A DNA stretch of 34,629 nt from Oscillospiraceae bacterium (GTDB lineage: Bacteria; Bacillota; Clostridia; Oscillospirales; Oscillospiraceae), in contig CADAPH010000003.1 in assembly GCA_902789745.1 (NCBI GenBank), forward strand, positions 538-35,166, in the 5' to 3' direction. A program made the position numbers and the translations under genes. How positions within the stretch are numbered: the stretch's first letter is position 1; each line of letters starts with the position of its first letter. The notes under the pieces are model-generated. The model was not told the origin of the DNA. It ran no database searches and saw only the letters and a list, made by a program, of their open reading frames with translations. This document shows, one piece after another, positions 8,313-15,425 of the stretch.

Positions 8313-8333
8313 GCATAAGATTGGAGGGCAAAG

Positions 8334-9926
8334 ATGATCAATCCTTTTCGGAGCTTTGAGGCGGTCATGGCGTCCCCCTGGGACAGATTGACCGCGCTGA
8401 TCCAACGGAAAGAGGAAAAGACAGACCGGGTGCTTCGGTCCACCAGGCTGGACGACAGCATCTATACGGACATGCGACAGGAGGATGAGGCGCTGGATGC
8501 GATTGAGACAGCGGCCGCGGAGAAGCTCAAATCCTTCCCGGCGCTGTCGAGAGACATTTTTCAGAGCTTCTATTCCCTGACACAGCGGAGAAACCCGGAG
8601 GAAAAACTCTCCCCGGAGGCGAGAGAATTCAACACCCGCCTGCTGGACGGTGTTACCGAGCAGGAGGACTACGCGACGCTGAAGAACGTGTGCGAGGGCC
8701 GCGAGCTGCTGGCCTATGAGGCGGCGAGCGAGTTCGTCTCCCGCACCGCCGGAAATCTGGACAGTCTTCTTGCCGATCTCGGCGGGGACAAGGGTTCCAT
8801 GAACACGCTGGACAAGCTGGAAAACGACGAAGAAAAAGCGGCCAAAAAGCTGCGCGAGCTGCTGGATCAGGCAGATTCATCTTCGACGCCCTCCGAGCCG
8901 CTGAAAAAAGAAATCCTTTCGGCGGCAAATGCCCTTGCCCGAAAGGAACGGCAGGTCGAGGCCGTGTCGAGGATCGTGGAAAACGGCATCCTGCAAAGGA
9001 AAGACGCGTTCTCTACCGCGCTGTCCGACGCCGTTCATTCGGCAAAAGAGCGGGCAGAGGAGGTCAACGCGATCCTCTCTTCCTGGAGCGACGATCCGGC
9101 GGATTGCAAGCGTACGCCGATGAACATGGATCTGCTGAAAAGGGTACGGCAAAGCCCTGCCCTGCGGGATGTCTCCCGATATCTCGGCCGCTTCCGGGAG
9201 CTTCTGGCTCAAGGGAAAAAGAACGGCTATGTCTATGGCCGTGGCGAAACCTACTCGCTGGAGCTCGGCAACGACATGGGCAGGGCGCTCACCTCGGAGC
9301 TTTCCATGCTGGCCATGCCGCAGACGATCCCCTTGTTTCTTCGGAAGTATCAGCAAAAGCAGATCAAGCAGTACCGCCGCCGCGAGCCCGTCACCAGAGG
9401 TATGGGCGATATCATCTGCTGTCTGGACGAATCCGCGTCCACCGAGGGCGACGCCGCTGCCTGGGGGAAGGCGCTGGCCATGACGCTGCTGGAGATCGCG
9501 GAGGAGGGCAAGCGTAAGTTCGCGCTGGTCCATTTTGCCTCCCGTTCCAGTGTCAAGGTCGATGTATTTCTCCCTGGAGAATACGGCCCGGAGGACAAGC
9601 TGCGCGCGGCGGAGACCTTCCTCGGCGGCGGCACGAACTTCGAGCGTCCGCTGACCGAGGCGTTGGCCCTGATGGAAGATCACGGCTTTGAGAACGCCGA
9701 CATTATCTTCCTCACGGACGGCGAATGCGCGCTGCCCGATGATTTCGCGGAAAACCTACGGCAGAAGCAGACGAAGAAGAATTTCACCGTGACCGGTATC
9801 CTGCTCGATGTTGGCAGTCCGGGCATGGAGTTCAGCATGACGCCCTTCTGCCGGAAGATCTACCGTACCAGCCAGCTCTGCGGCGAGGACGTCGTCCGCA
9901 GCGTGATCAGTGAATTTGCTGTATGA
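8334..9926 (+). CDS. VWA-domain protein, ViaA-like partner of the MoxR ATPase
   Basis: 530 residues. The N-terminal 350 residues are helical and charged. The C-terminal von Willebrand A domain keeps the metal-ion site: DESAS (365-369), the threonine in GGGTNFERPL (near 434) and the aspartate in FLTDGE (near 462). ViaA-type cytosolic VWA proteins have the same architecture and serve as co-factor or adaptor for RavA-type ATPases. The cognate ATPase is at 6475-7851. A GGAGG site lies seven bases upstream. No signal peptide or membrane segment, so cytoplasmic. The family call is firm; the target is unknown. Confidence 0.85.
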   Translation: MINPFRSFEAVMASPWDRLTALIQRKEEKTDRVLRSTRLDDSIYTDMRQEDEALDAIETAAAEKLKSFPALSRDIFQSFYSLTQRRNPEEKLSPEAREFNTRLLDGVTEQEDYATLKNVCEGRELLAYEAASEFVSRTAGNLDSLLADLGGDKGSMNTLDKLENDEEKAAKKLRELLDQADSSSTPSEPLKKEILSAANALARKERQVEAVSRIVENGILQRKDAFSTALSDAVHSAKERAEEVNAILSSWSDDPADCKRTPMNMDLLKRVRQSPALRDVSRYLGRFRELLAQGKKNGYVYGRGETYSLELGNDMGRALTSELSMLAMPQTIPLFLRKYQQKQIKQYRRREPVTRGMGDIICCLDESASTEGDAAAWGKALAMTLLEIAEEGKRKFALVHFASRSSVKVDVFLPGEYGPEDKLRAAETFLGGGTNFERPLTEALALMEDHGFENADIIFLTDGECALPDDFAENLRQKQTKKNFTVTGILLDVGSPGMEFSMTPFCRKIYRTSQLCGEDVVRSVISEFAV

Positions 9927-9947
9927 CATAAGTTATGGAGGATGAAA

Positions 9948-10226
9948 ATGCAGGTACTGGAACAGCTTTGGGCCAACGATATGCAGAACGAAAAACCATA
10001 CATCCACAACCGCCAGTACAAGGAGGCGCTGGAGGATTCCACCGAGAGCGAGAAGGCTTTTGAGGCGTCTCTCAGCGAGGAGCAGCTGGCGCTTTTTGAG
10101 GAATACCAGAAAAGCCGGAATACGCTCGCGCTGGTTACCGACTGCGAGACCTACATCACAGGTTTCAAGCTCGGCGCCCGGATCATGCTGGACGTACTGA
10201 CGAAGGGAGAAGTAAACAAGATATGA
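9948..10226 (+). CDS. DUF6809-like small protein
   Basis: 92 residues, last gene of operon 1. The ATG at 9948 is six bases after GGAGG; an ATG at 9942 abuts the ribosome site and is less likely. The pattern ending ETYITGFKLGARIMLDVL is typical of a small clostridial family often found on mobile elements (DUF6809); no function is known. It contains QLALF (after LSEE), which also resembles a beta-clamp-binding peptide but lies in a predicted helix conserved in the family, so I give that little weight. Confidence 0.65.
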   Translation: MQVLEQLWANDMQNEKPYIHNRQYKEALEDSTESEKAFEASLSEEQLALFEEYQKSRNTLALVTDCETYITGFKLGARIMLDVLTKGEVNKI

Positions 10227-10230
10227 GGCA

Positions 10231-10256
10231 AGGCCGGCGCTGTATGGTGCCGGCCT
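10231..10256 (+). terminator. Terminator at end of operon 1
   Basis: AGGCCGGCGC (10231-10240) pairs with GTGCCGGCCT (10247-10256) around a 6-base loop, five bases after the stop codon. Only a weak CTTT tail follows. It separates operon 1 from the convergent minus-strand gene and could serve both. Confidence 0.6.
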
Positions 10257-10265
10257 CTTTGCACA

Positions 10266-10781
10266 TTATAACGGAGGGGCAGTCAACAGCATTATCTCTT
10301 TCCCCATCTTTTCTGCATAACGCAGTGCGACGGCGAAGGCTTTGCTCTGCGGTTTCTCTGCACTTTTCAGCGCGAGCACCGTGGCAGAAGCGTCTATCGC
10401 CTCCAGCATGGCGTCGAGCTCACAGGTCGGCGAATCGTACAACGAAACCGGCGCCGACTCGGAGCACTTTTCCAGCACCTCATAATACCGATCCCGCAAA
10501 TTGGGCGACCATTTGCTCGCCTGATCCTCATACGGTATCAGCGTATTGAGACGCAGAAGCGGATCGCTTCCGCGCAGGGAGAGAATGATCTCAGAGACAT
10601 ACATCCCGATCCCGGCGTCGATCGGCACGAAAAAATGCCGTATGCCCTTCGTTTGGAGATAAGAAATCCTGTTCAGAAGAAGGAACTTCGCGGCGACGCA
10701 CCGCTGATCCTCTTCGTCGAATCCCCATTGATAGCACATCGGCGGCTCACCGAAAACCGCGCAGCAGCTTCTTTTGTCCAT
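10266..10781 (-). CDS. SLOG-like protein with a degenerate pocket
   Basis: 171 residues. The overall pattern fits the DUF1273/YpsA branch of the SLOG (Rossmann) superfamily: CAVFGEPP where the family has TGHRP, then a central AEI/SEIIL helix, a LIPYEDQASKW segment (family: IPCxxQ..W) and a C-terminal AVALRYAEKMGKEIMLL. Intact members bind nucleotide-like ligands through GHRP and GMALGxD motifs. Here these read GEPP and PIDAGIG, so ligand binding may be lost or changed. It is divergent from the XRE regulator at 10896 and shares its control region. Its role is unknown. Confidence 0.6.
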   Translation of the reverse strand: MDKRSCCAVFGEPPMCYQWGFDEEDQRCVAAKFLLLNRISYLQTKGIRHFFVPIDAGIGMYVSEIILSLRGSDPLLRLNTLIPYEDQASKWSPNLRDRYYEVLEKCSESAPVSLYDSPTCELDAMLEAIDASATVLALKSAEKPQSKAFAVALRYAEKMGKEIMLLTAPPL

Positions 10782-10823
10782 ATCACAAACCTCTGTCTAT
10801 ATTTGGCGCCTGTAAATAAATTT

Positions 10824-10852
10824 ATTATATTTGGTAATGCCAAATTAGGCAA
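10824..10852 (-). promoter_or_regulatory. Promoter of the SLOG-like gene with embedded operator
   Basis: On the minus strand TTGCCT (10852-10847), 17 bases, then TATAAT (10829-10824). The spacer holds an inverted repeat TTTGG-N5-CCAAA (10830-10844), well placed for a repressor. The divergent XRE protein is the obvious candidate binder. Confidence 0.6.
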
Positions 10853-10856
10853 GCCT

Positions 10857-10881
10857 GGATAAACATATACTCTGTTTATCC
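10857..10881 (+). promoter_or_regulatory. Inverted repeat at the 5' end of the XRE gene
   Basis: GGATAAAC (10857-10864) and GTTTATCC (10874-10881), nine bases apart, directly abutting the ribosome site GGGAGGGGA. It may be a second operator or an RNA hairpin controlling translation. Confidence 0.45.
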
Positions 10882-10895
10882 GGGAGGGGATATAC

Positions 10896-11153
10896 TTGAA
10901 AACGAGAAAACTGGATCTTGGCGATCGAAACATTGTCGGCGCCCGTGTAACACAGGCGCGTCTGAGCAAAGGCATGAAACAAAAGGACCTGTTGGCAAAG
11001 CTGCAGACCGCCGGCGTTGAAATCAGTATACCTGCCCTCTCCCTGCTCGAAGGGCAGAAGAGGCCGGTCTCTGACATTGAGCTCAATGCGTTGGCTGATA
11101 TTTTGGAGGTTCCTGTAGATTGGCTGCTTGGGCGGGAGGAAGAAAAGAAATAA
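10896..11153 (+). CDS. XRE-family transcriptional regulator
   Basis: 85 residues with a TTG start five bases after GGGAGGGGA. It is almost only a helix-turn-helix domain: ARVTQARLSKGMKQKDLL, a recognition helix around ISIPALSLLEGQKR, then DIELNALADILEVPVDWLLG. Single-domain regulators of this kind usually control their own and the neighbouring divergent gene. The inverted repeats at 10830-10844 and 10857-10881 are likely sites. An 8-bp inverted repeat (11153-11160 with 11176-11183) straddles the end of the gene but lacks a T-run. Confidence 0.8.
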   Translation: MKTRKLDLGDRNIVGARVTQARLSKGMKQKDLLAKLQTAGVEISIPALSLLEGQKRPVSDIELNALADILEVPVDWLLGREEEKK

Positions 11154-11252
11154 CACAGCAACGTATCTATCACGCTGCTGTGTCTGTATTGTGCGGCATT
11201 CTTGCCTTTGTACCTTTTTTGCTGCTGTCGTGGATAGAGGATCTGCCAAGGA

Positions 11253-12017
11253 TCATGACCTCGTATAAATCGTCCGCAATTGATTCAGGATATCTTCCTT
11301 CGTTTTTCCGGAAATACCGAGTTGCCTCAGGTCCACATCCTCTGTTGCCATGTTTTCGCAGAAATGTCGCATATCATTGATGTTTGTTTCCGGCAAGTCG
11401 AGAGGCTGATCTTGACCCGGAACGAGTAGTTCCGTCAGGCGAAATACGTCGTTTTTGTGTTTGCGGATGTTCTTGCTGTCCACCTGTTCTCCAGCGGTTT
11501 TTCGATCCGAAAGGTCAAGCCACGCTTTTGCTTTGAAGGGGATCAGATAGGGCGCATCCAGAATGGTAACGCCAGACAACTGTACTCTGCCCTGCTTTAA
11601 GAACAAATAGTAATCGTCATTGAGCAGAATTGCGGATAGGCTGGAAATCTCCTCATCAACCGGAAGCGGCGTGAGCACAGCATCCTCCGGAAGCAAAATG
11701 GTATCCGGCTTTCGCGCAAACAGCTCGATCATGGCGGGATAATCCCTTGTTTCGGGATTGGTAAATCGATAAAACTGAGGTTCTCCTGTGCTCTTTTTCC
11801 GGTGCTCATATCCTGCCGCAAGCACATAATCCCAAAAGCGGGCCGCAAAAGCAGAATCAACAGCTTCCACAATCAAAACGAGATCAATGTCCTTGGTTGC
11901 GCGAAATTCCAAACCGCCGTCTGACATCAGTAAATCGCAGGCGGTTCCTCCGATGATCGCATACTGATCCTCATACCCCCGGAACCATGTCCTGAAGCTG
12001 TCAAGTCCTCTTACCAT
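11253..12017 (-). CDS. AbiEii-like nucleotidyltransferase (toxin-type)
   Basis: 254 residues. The N-terminus has the nucleotidyltransferase signature AIIGGTACDLL followed by RATKDIDLVL, that is GG plus DxD, as in AbiEii/MenA-like and other DNA-polymerase-beta-fold enzymes. The rest matches the general length of such stand-alone enzymes. The reading frame overlaps the upstream winged-helix gene by 17 bases. Such pairs act as abortive-infection or toxin-antitoxin modules, the transferase modifying tRNA or another substrate and the partner repressing or neutralising. Lower GC than the operons suggests separate acquisition. Substrate unknown. Confidence 0.7.
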   Translation of the reverse strand: MVRGLDSFRTWFRGYEDQYAIIGGTACDLLMSDGGLEFRATKDIDLVLIVEAVDSAFAARFWDYVLAAGYEHRKKSTGEPQFYRFTNPETRDYPAMIELFARKPDTILLPEDAVLTPLPVDEEISSLSAILLNDDYYLFLKQGRVQLSGVTILDAPYLIPFKAKAWLDLSDRKTAGEQVDSKNIRKHKNDVFRLTELLVPGQDQPLDLPETNINDMRHFCENMATEDVDLRQLGISGKTKEDILNQLRTIYTRS

Positions 12018-12960
12018 CGATTTCTTCCCACACTTTCTCCAGCATTCCTTTTACAGCGTCTTCCACGCGCTCATCTCTATCATCTTTGAGAGCAAGCGCA
12101 AGAGATAATCTGTCCACGCACTCGTTGGTCACCAGACGGCCCGGATCGTATCGCCACAGTTCAACCATGACCTGATCCTCCGCATTTTGCAGCTTATGGG
12201 AAGCTCCAGCCTCCCAGGCAGCAACGCTTTCCGACGCAACGGTTTTCATACCGGGCGGATTGATCATTGTATACTCAGCCAGCGCCGAGTATCCGCTGAG
12301 CAGCAGATTTTCATTCAGCCTTTCTTGCGAGACATAAATTGCCCTTTTAACAGGACTGAGCATATATCCCTTCGCTGCCGCAAACAGCTCCTTCGGTGTA
12401 TAATCTGACAACACGAGCTTTTGCACGCCGCGTTTTTCCGTCTTGATCAGGCCCAGCTCTTCAAGCTGGCGTGAAGCTCGGGAAATAGAGGTCGATGTAA
12501 ATCCGAGAGCTCGTGTCGCTTCGCTGGTCGTCATTTCTCCGCAGCCATGATAGATATAGAACAGAAGAAGAAGCTGAGAAGACGGCAGCAGCGCAGTCAA
12601 TTCATGCGATTCTCCGTCACACCGCTCTTGCAGATATATGGCCATAAAAGGAAGATAGATCTGCTTTCCTTCCACGATAAAGGGAATGTGATCCCGCAGC
12701 AGGTACTCCTTCTGGCGATAGGAAAGACGATTCAGAACAAGAACAGCCGGAGCGTGCTCCGTTTTCTCCACCCTTTCCATGTGCTTTTTTACGGCGTTTA
12801 TCGAGTCAAGCTCTGTTTTCGGATACAGAAAAATGCTTTGTTTACCATCAAGCGTAACCTTTTGCAGCTTATATCGCGCATCTATGAAATTGGGAATCGC
12901 CTTGGATTCTTCGTTTTGGTAAACGGTATGAATTCCAAGAACACGCTTCAAATAGTCCAC
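12001..12960 (-). CDS. Winged-helix regulator/antitoxin partner of the nucleotidyltransferase
   Basis: 319 residues from a GTG at 12960, chosen because GAAGGAGG lies seven bases upstream; an earlier ATG at 12993 has no such site. A MarR-like winged helix lies in the middle: GEMTTSEATRALGFTSTSISRASRQLEELGLI. The N-terminal part has alternating strands and helices without a known motif; the C-terminal part is helical. In AbiE systems the first gene is a winged-helix protein that binds repeats in its own promoter. This protein is only AbiEi-like in position and general design, not in clear sequence, so antitoxin activity is inferred. Confidence 0.6.
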   Translation of the reverse strand: MDYLKRVLGIHTVYQNEESKAIPNFIDARYKLQKVTLDGKQSIFLYPKTELDSINAVKKHMERVEKTEHAPAVLVLNRLSYRQKEYLLRDHIPFIVEGKQIYLPFMAIYLQERCDGESHELTALLPSSQLLLLFYIYHGCGEMTTSEATRALGFTSTSISRASRQLEELGLIKTEKRGVQKLVLSDYTPKELFAAAKGYMLSPVKRAIYVSQERLNENLLLSGYSALAEYTMINPPGMKTVASESVAAWEAGASHKLQNAEDQVMVELWRYDPGRLVTNECVDRLSLALALKDDRDERVEDAVKGMLEKVWEEIDGKRT

Positions 12961-12980
12961 GCCTTTTCCTCCTTCGTGAT

Positions 12981-13040
12981 TTGTAACTTTCACTTGTATT
13001 ATAACTTTGTTTATGTTTTAAGTCAACTGAAAAGTTGTAA
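12981..13040 (-). promoter_or_regulatory. Promoter and operator repeats of the AbiE-like pair
   Basis: On the minus strand TTGACT (13026-13021), a 17-base spacer and TATAAT (13003-12998): a near-consensus promoter. Three copies of AAGTTRYAA surround it: minus strand at 12981-12989 and 12999-13007 (18-base period), plus strand at 13032-13040. A CAACT-GAAA-AGTTG palindrome covers part of the last copy. The arrangement fits autoregulation by the winged-helix protein. Confidence 0.7.
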
Positions 13041-13124
13041 TTGCTTTTCTGAATTTGGTATAATCAGCCGTACTATTTCAATTGCTTAAGATCCTTGCCT
13101 CGAACCATGGCGACAGACGCAAGC

Positions 13125-13143
13125 AGGTGTAACAGTTACACCT
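13125..13143. promoter_or_regulatory. Operator palindrome of operon 2
   Basis: AGGTGTAAC-A-GTTACACCT, a perfect 9-1-9 palindrome, one base different from the copy at 429-447. Same distance to the -10 as in copy A. Confidence 0.65.
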
Positions 13144-13165
13144 ACGCAAAAACTCGGCCCCGTGC

Positions 13166-13171
13166 TACAAT
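13166..13171 (+). promoter_or_regulatory. -10 element of operon 2
   Basis: TACAAT, preceded at 17 bases by the same poor -35 (TACGCA) as in copy A. Confidence 0.55.
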
Positions 13172-13244
13172 CAGCTTGTATTTCAGGGAGATGGTTGTTA
13201 GGGCGGAGCAGGTAAGGATCAAAGACTGTCTGTAAGGAGGTGTG

Positions 13245-13349
13245 TTGCGCCTCCGCTCAACAAGACGAACTGAAAAAATAATAAAGGACAAAGAAGATCG
13301 TAATTGCCGAAAGCAGTTGCGGTCTTTTTTTGTCCGGAAAGAGGAATGA
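13245..13349 (+). CDS. Leader ORF B, begins MRLRSTRRTE
   Basis: Same first ten codons as leader A, but starting with TTG (an in-frame GTG lies at 13242). The TAA that ends leader A is missing, so the frame stays open for 34 residues straight through the terminator hairpin and stops two bases before the JAMM gene's ATG. A ribosome translating it would therefore melt the terminator and couple to the next gene. AAGGAGG is four bases upstream. It may be a real regulatory peptide or, beyond the first ten codons, chance. Confidence 0.45.
   Translation: MRLRSTRRTEKIIKDKEDRNCRKQLRSFFVRKEE
13286..13335 (+). terminator. Attenuator hairpin B
   Basis: Stem 13294-13307 with 13313-13326, then a T-run to 13331; an outer GGACA/TGTCC pairing closes it. 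It corresponds to hairpin A with pairing kept despite base changes (including a C-to-T change that becomes a G-U pair). Confidence 0.7.
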
Positions 13350-13351
13350 CC

Positions 13352-14650
13352 ATGAGCGAGAACAGCAGCATTTTCACCGAACTTGAAGACGACGGCCTTG
13401 ACATTGAGGCAATCTTCGGCAGCGAAACGGCGAGCACGGAGAATCCCTTTGAAATCCCGGAACCCGATCGGAAGCAGGAAGCCTCGACGGAGCAAAAAGC
13501 AGAGGAAACGCCTCCGCCTGCCCCGGAGAAAAAGACCGCGGCAGGAAAGGAAGAGAAGAAAGCCGGGAAACCGGCTGATCCGATCTCCTCCGCTGTTGAG
13601 ACCAAAGCCCAGGAAAACAGCCAGAAAGGGCTCTATGACAAGCTGCCCATCTTCTACCACAAGGGCGCGAAGGAGACCATCGAGGACACCTCCATGACCT
13701 TTGAAGAGCTCCGCATCCGCAAGTCCGAGGACTTCACGGATCTGGAGGCGGGCAAGTATGTCTCCTGGAGCATCGAGTACGGCACCATCCGCAAGGACGT
13801 GAAGGACCCGGAGGGCACTACCATCGCCTCCATGAAGGAGAGCGTGGAGCGTTCCCGCGAGTTTCTTGAGATGTTGAGGAAGTCCAAGGACAAGAACCCG
13901 GACTGTTTCGTGAAACCCAAGGTCACCATGAAATCCAAGGGGACGGCGGCCTATAAGGGCGTTTTCGGCAGCGCCGAGGAGGCCCGGCAGTCGGACAAGA
14001 TCATCTGCCTTTTCCCCGCCAGCGACGGAAAAATTTATGAGATGAGGAAAGCAGAACAGGGTGAGTTTATTGCCCCAAAAAACAAAGTGACTGAATTTCA
14101 GTCGGCAAAAGCCGGGTTTATCCCGGCTTTGCCCCCGATCCCCATGTCCCTGATCGGCCAGATCATCGCGTTCTTCCGCTCCTTTATGCGGGAGCATGAG
14201 GAATACGAGGCGCTTGCCCTGATCTACTGGGACAAGCTGGAGAAGGAATACTTCGCCTATGTCCCCAAACAGACGGTGGAGAAATCCCATCTCGACGCCG
14301 ATCTCCGGGATTGCCCATACGATGATGAAAGCCGCTTTATCCGCTATGCGGATATCCACAGCCACAACAGCATGGAGGCGTTTTTCTCATCGGAGGACGA
14401 CTGGGATGAGAGCGAGACCGGGCTGTATCTGGTGCTCGGAGAGCTCGATCATTTCTTCCCGGAAATCAAGGCGCGCATCTTTTGCGGAGGCAGCTTCGTC
14501 CCCATCGACCCAGCCACAGTGATCGAGGGGCTGGAGCAGGAGTATCCCCAGGGCTGGCATGAGCATGTTACCTGCAGGAAGCGGGAATCGCGCCTGTCCG
14601 CCCGCCGGAAGGCCGTGCCGGAGGATCTGGACGATGAGATATCCCACTGA
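13352..14650 (+). CDS. JAMM/JAB metalloprotease, PRTRC-A-like
   Basis: 432 residues from the ATG at 13352 (AGAGGA six bases upstream). Residues 1-90 are charged and disordered. Residues about 90-230 form a domain I do not recognise. The C-terminal part carries a full JAMM zinc site, H336-S-H338-x8-S347-x2-D350, with a candidate catalytic glutamate in EHEEYEALALIYWD near 282-285. JAMM enzymes remove ubiquitin-like tags or process their C-termini. The gene overlaps the E1-like gene, and an E2-like gene lies downstream, so it likely belongs to the same conjugation pathway as in PRTRC cassettes. The histidine-proline of the usual HSHP is HSHN here. Confidence 0.82.
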   Translation: MSENSSIFTELEDDGLDIEAIFGSETASTENPFEIPEPDRKQEASTEQKAEETPPPAPEKKTAAGKEEKKAGKPADPISSAVETKAQENSQKGLYDKLPIFYHKGAKETIEDTSMTFEELRIRKSEDFTDLEAGKYVSWSIEYGTIRKDVKDPEGTTIASMKESVERSREFLEMLRKSKDKNPDCFVKPKVTMKSKGTAAYKGVFGSAEEARQSDKIICLFPASDGKIYEMRKAEQGEFIAPKNKVTEFQSAKAGFIPALPPIPMSLIGQIIAFFRSFMREHEEYEALALIYWDKLEKEYFAYVPKQTVEKSHLDADLRDCPYDDESRFIRYADIHSHNSMEAFFSSEDDWDESETGLYLVLGELDHFFPEIKARIFCGGSFVPIDPATVIEGLEQEYPQGWHEHVTCRKRESRLSARRKAVPEDLDDEISH

Positions 14651-15401
14651 TGTACCGGTCAAGATCGTGATGCTCGGTGCCGGCGGCACGGGCGGCCATA
14701 TTGCGCCGCACCTGTACCGTCTCCTGTATGCGCTGGGGCGTCCCGGTCGGTTCATCCTCTGCGACGGCGACATCGTGGAGCGGAAGAATCTGATCCGGCA
14801 GAACTTCTCTCCATCCGATCTGGGTGAGAACAAGGCCCGCGTCATGGCGGAGCGTTACGCCTCCGTCTTCGGCATGGAAGCCGAGTATATCCCGAACTTT
14901 GTGGAGAACCTGGAAATGCTCAAGGCCCTGATCACGCCGAAGGAATGGCAGCTCGACCCGCAGAGATACCAGCTCACGAAGGAGATGGTGATCCTGATCG
15001 GGGCCGTGGACAACAACAGGTCCCGGCAGCTATGCCACCAGGCCTTCTGCCAGGCCCAGGATCTCATCTACATCGACAGCGGCAACGGCGAGTTTTCCGG
15101 TCAGGTGGTCTGCGGCGTCAGGAAAAACGGGCATACGCTTTTCAAACCCATCGGCGGCGTACACCCGGAGCTCCTGAAAGCGGCGGACAAGTTCCCCTCG
15201 GAGCTTTCGTGCGCCGAAGCGGCTCAGTCTGATCCGCAGAGCATGGCGGCCAACATCACCGCGGCGACCGCCGTGGTGGATATGGTCTACAACATCCTGA
15301 CCCGCGGAGAAAGCCTTGTGCGCCAGACGGATTTTTCCACAAACACCGTAAGAATGCAGACTCTCCTGCAAAAACAGCCTGCGAAGAAAAGAGCGGCATG
15401 A
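14634..15401 (+). CDS. ThiF/E1-like adenylating enzyme, PRTRC type
   Basis: 255 residues. The nucleotide-binding loop is GAGGTGG (15-21), followed by CDGDIVERKNLIRQNF (from 43), the E1-family stretch with the adenylation aspartate, arginine and asparagine. C193 lies in SELSCAEAA, a position expected for a thioester cysteine in PRTRC ThiF proteins. There are no paired CxxC zinc cysteines, unlike ThiF/MoeB. The ATG lies inside the JAMM gene's end (17-base overlap), nine bases after GGAGG, so both are made together. It would adenylate and transfer the C-terminus of a ubiquitin-like protein; that substrate is not visible here. Confidence 0.85.
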   Translation: MRYPTDVPVKIVMLGAGGTGGHIAPHLYRLLYALGRPGRFILCDGDIVERKNLIRQNFSPSDLGENKARVMAERYASVFGMEAEYIPNFVENLEMLKALITPKEWQLDPQRYQLTKEMVILIGAVDNNRSRQLCHQAFCQAQDLIYIDSGNGEFSGQVVCGVRKNGHTLFKPIGGVHPELLKAADKFPSELSCAEAAQSDPQSMAANITAATAVVDMVYNILTRGESLVRQTDFSTNTVRMQTLLQKQPAKKRAA

Positions 15402-15425
15402 AAAACATGAGAAAGGAAAAGCACC

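Larger units (their letters stand above)
13125..13274 (+). repeat. Leader repeat, copy B
   Basis: Second copy of the duplicated control region (copy A at 429-578), at the head of operon 2. Operator, -10 and leader ORF keep exactly the same spacing. A possible extra upstream promoter (TTGTAA 13035-13040, 18 bases, TATAAT 13059-13064) would also read into it. Confidence 0.85.

Noticed and set aside
9948..10226. QLALF in the DUF6809-like protein as a second clamp-binding peptide
   Set aside because: It lies within a predicted helix in the middle of the protein, where the family shows a similar pattern, so chance is likely.
429..13335. Duplicated leader as a transposable element or as attachment sites
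   Set aside because: There is no transposase and no target-site duplication, and each copy is placed exactly before an operon with its promoter spacing kept.
13142..14365. Minus-strand frame across leader B and the JAMM gene
   Set aside because: It overlaps the conserved leader and JAMM motifs and has no ribosome site.
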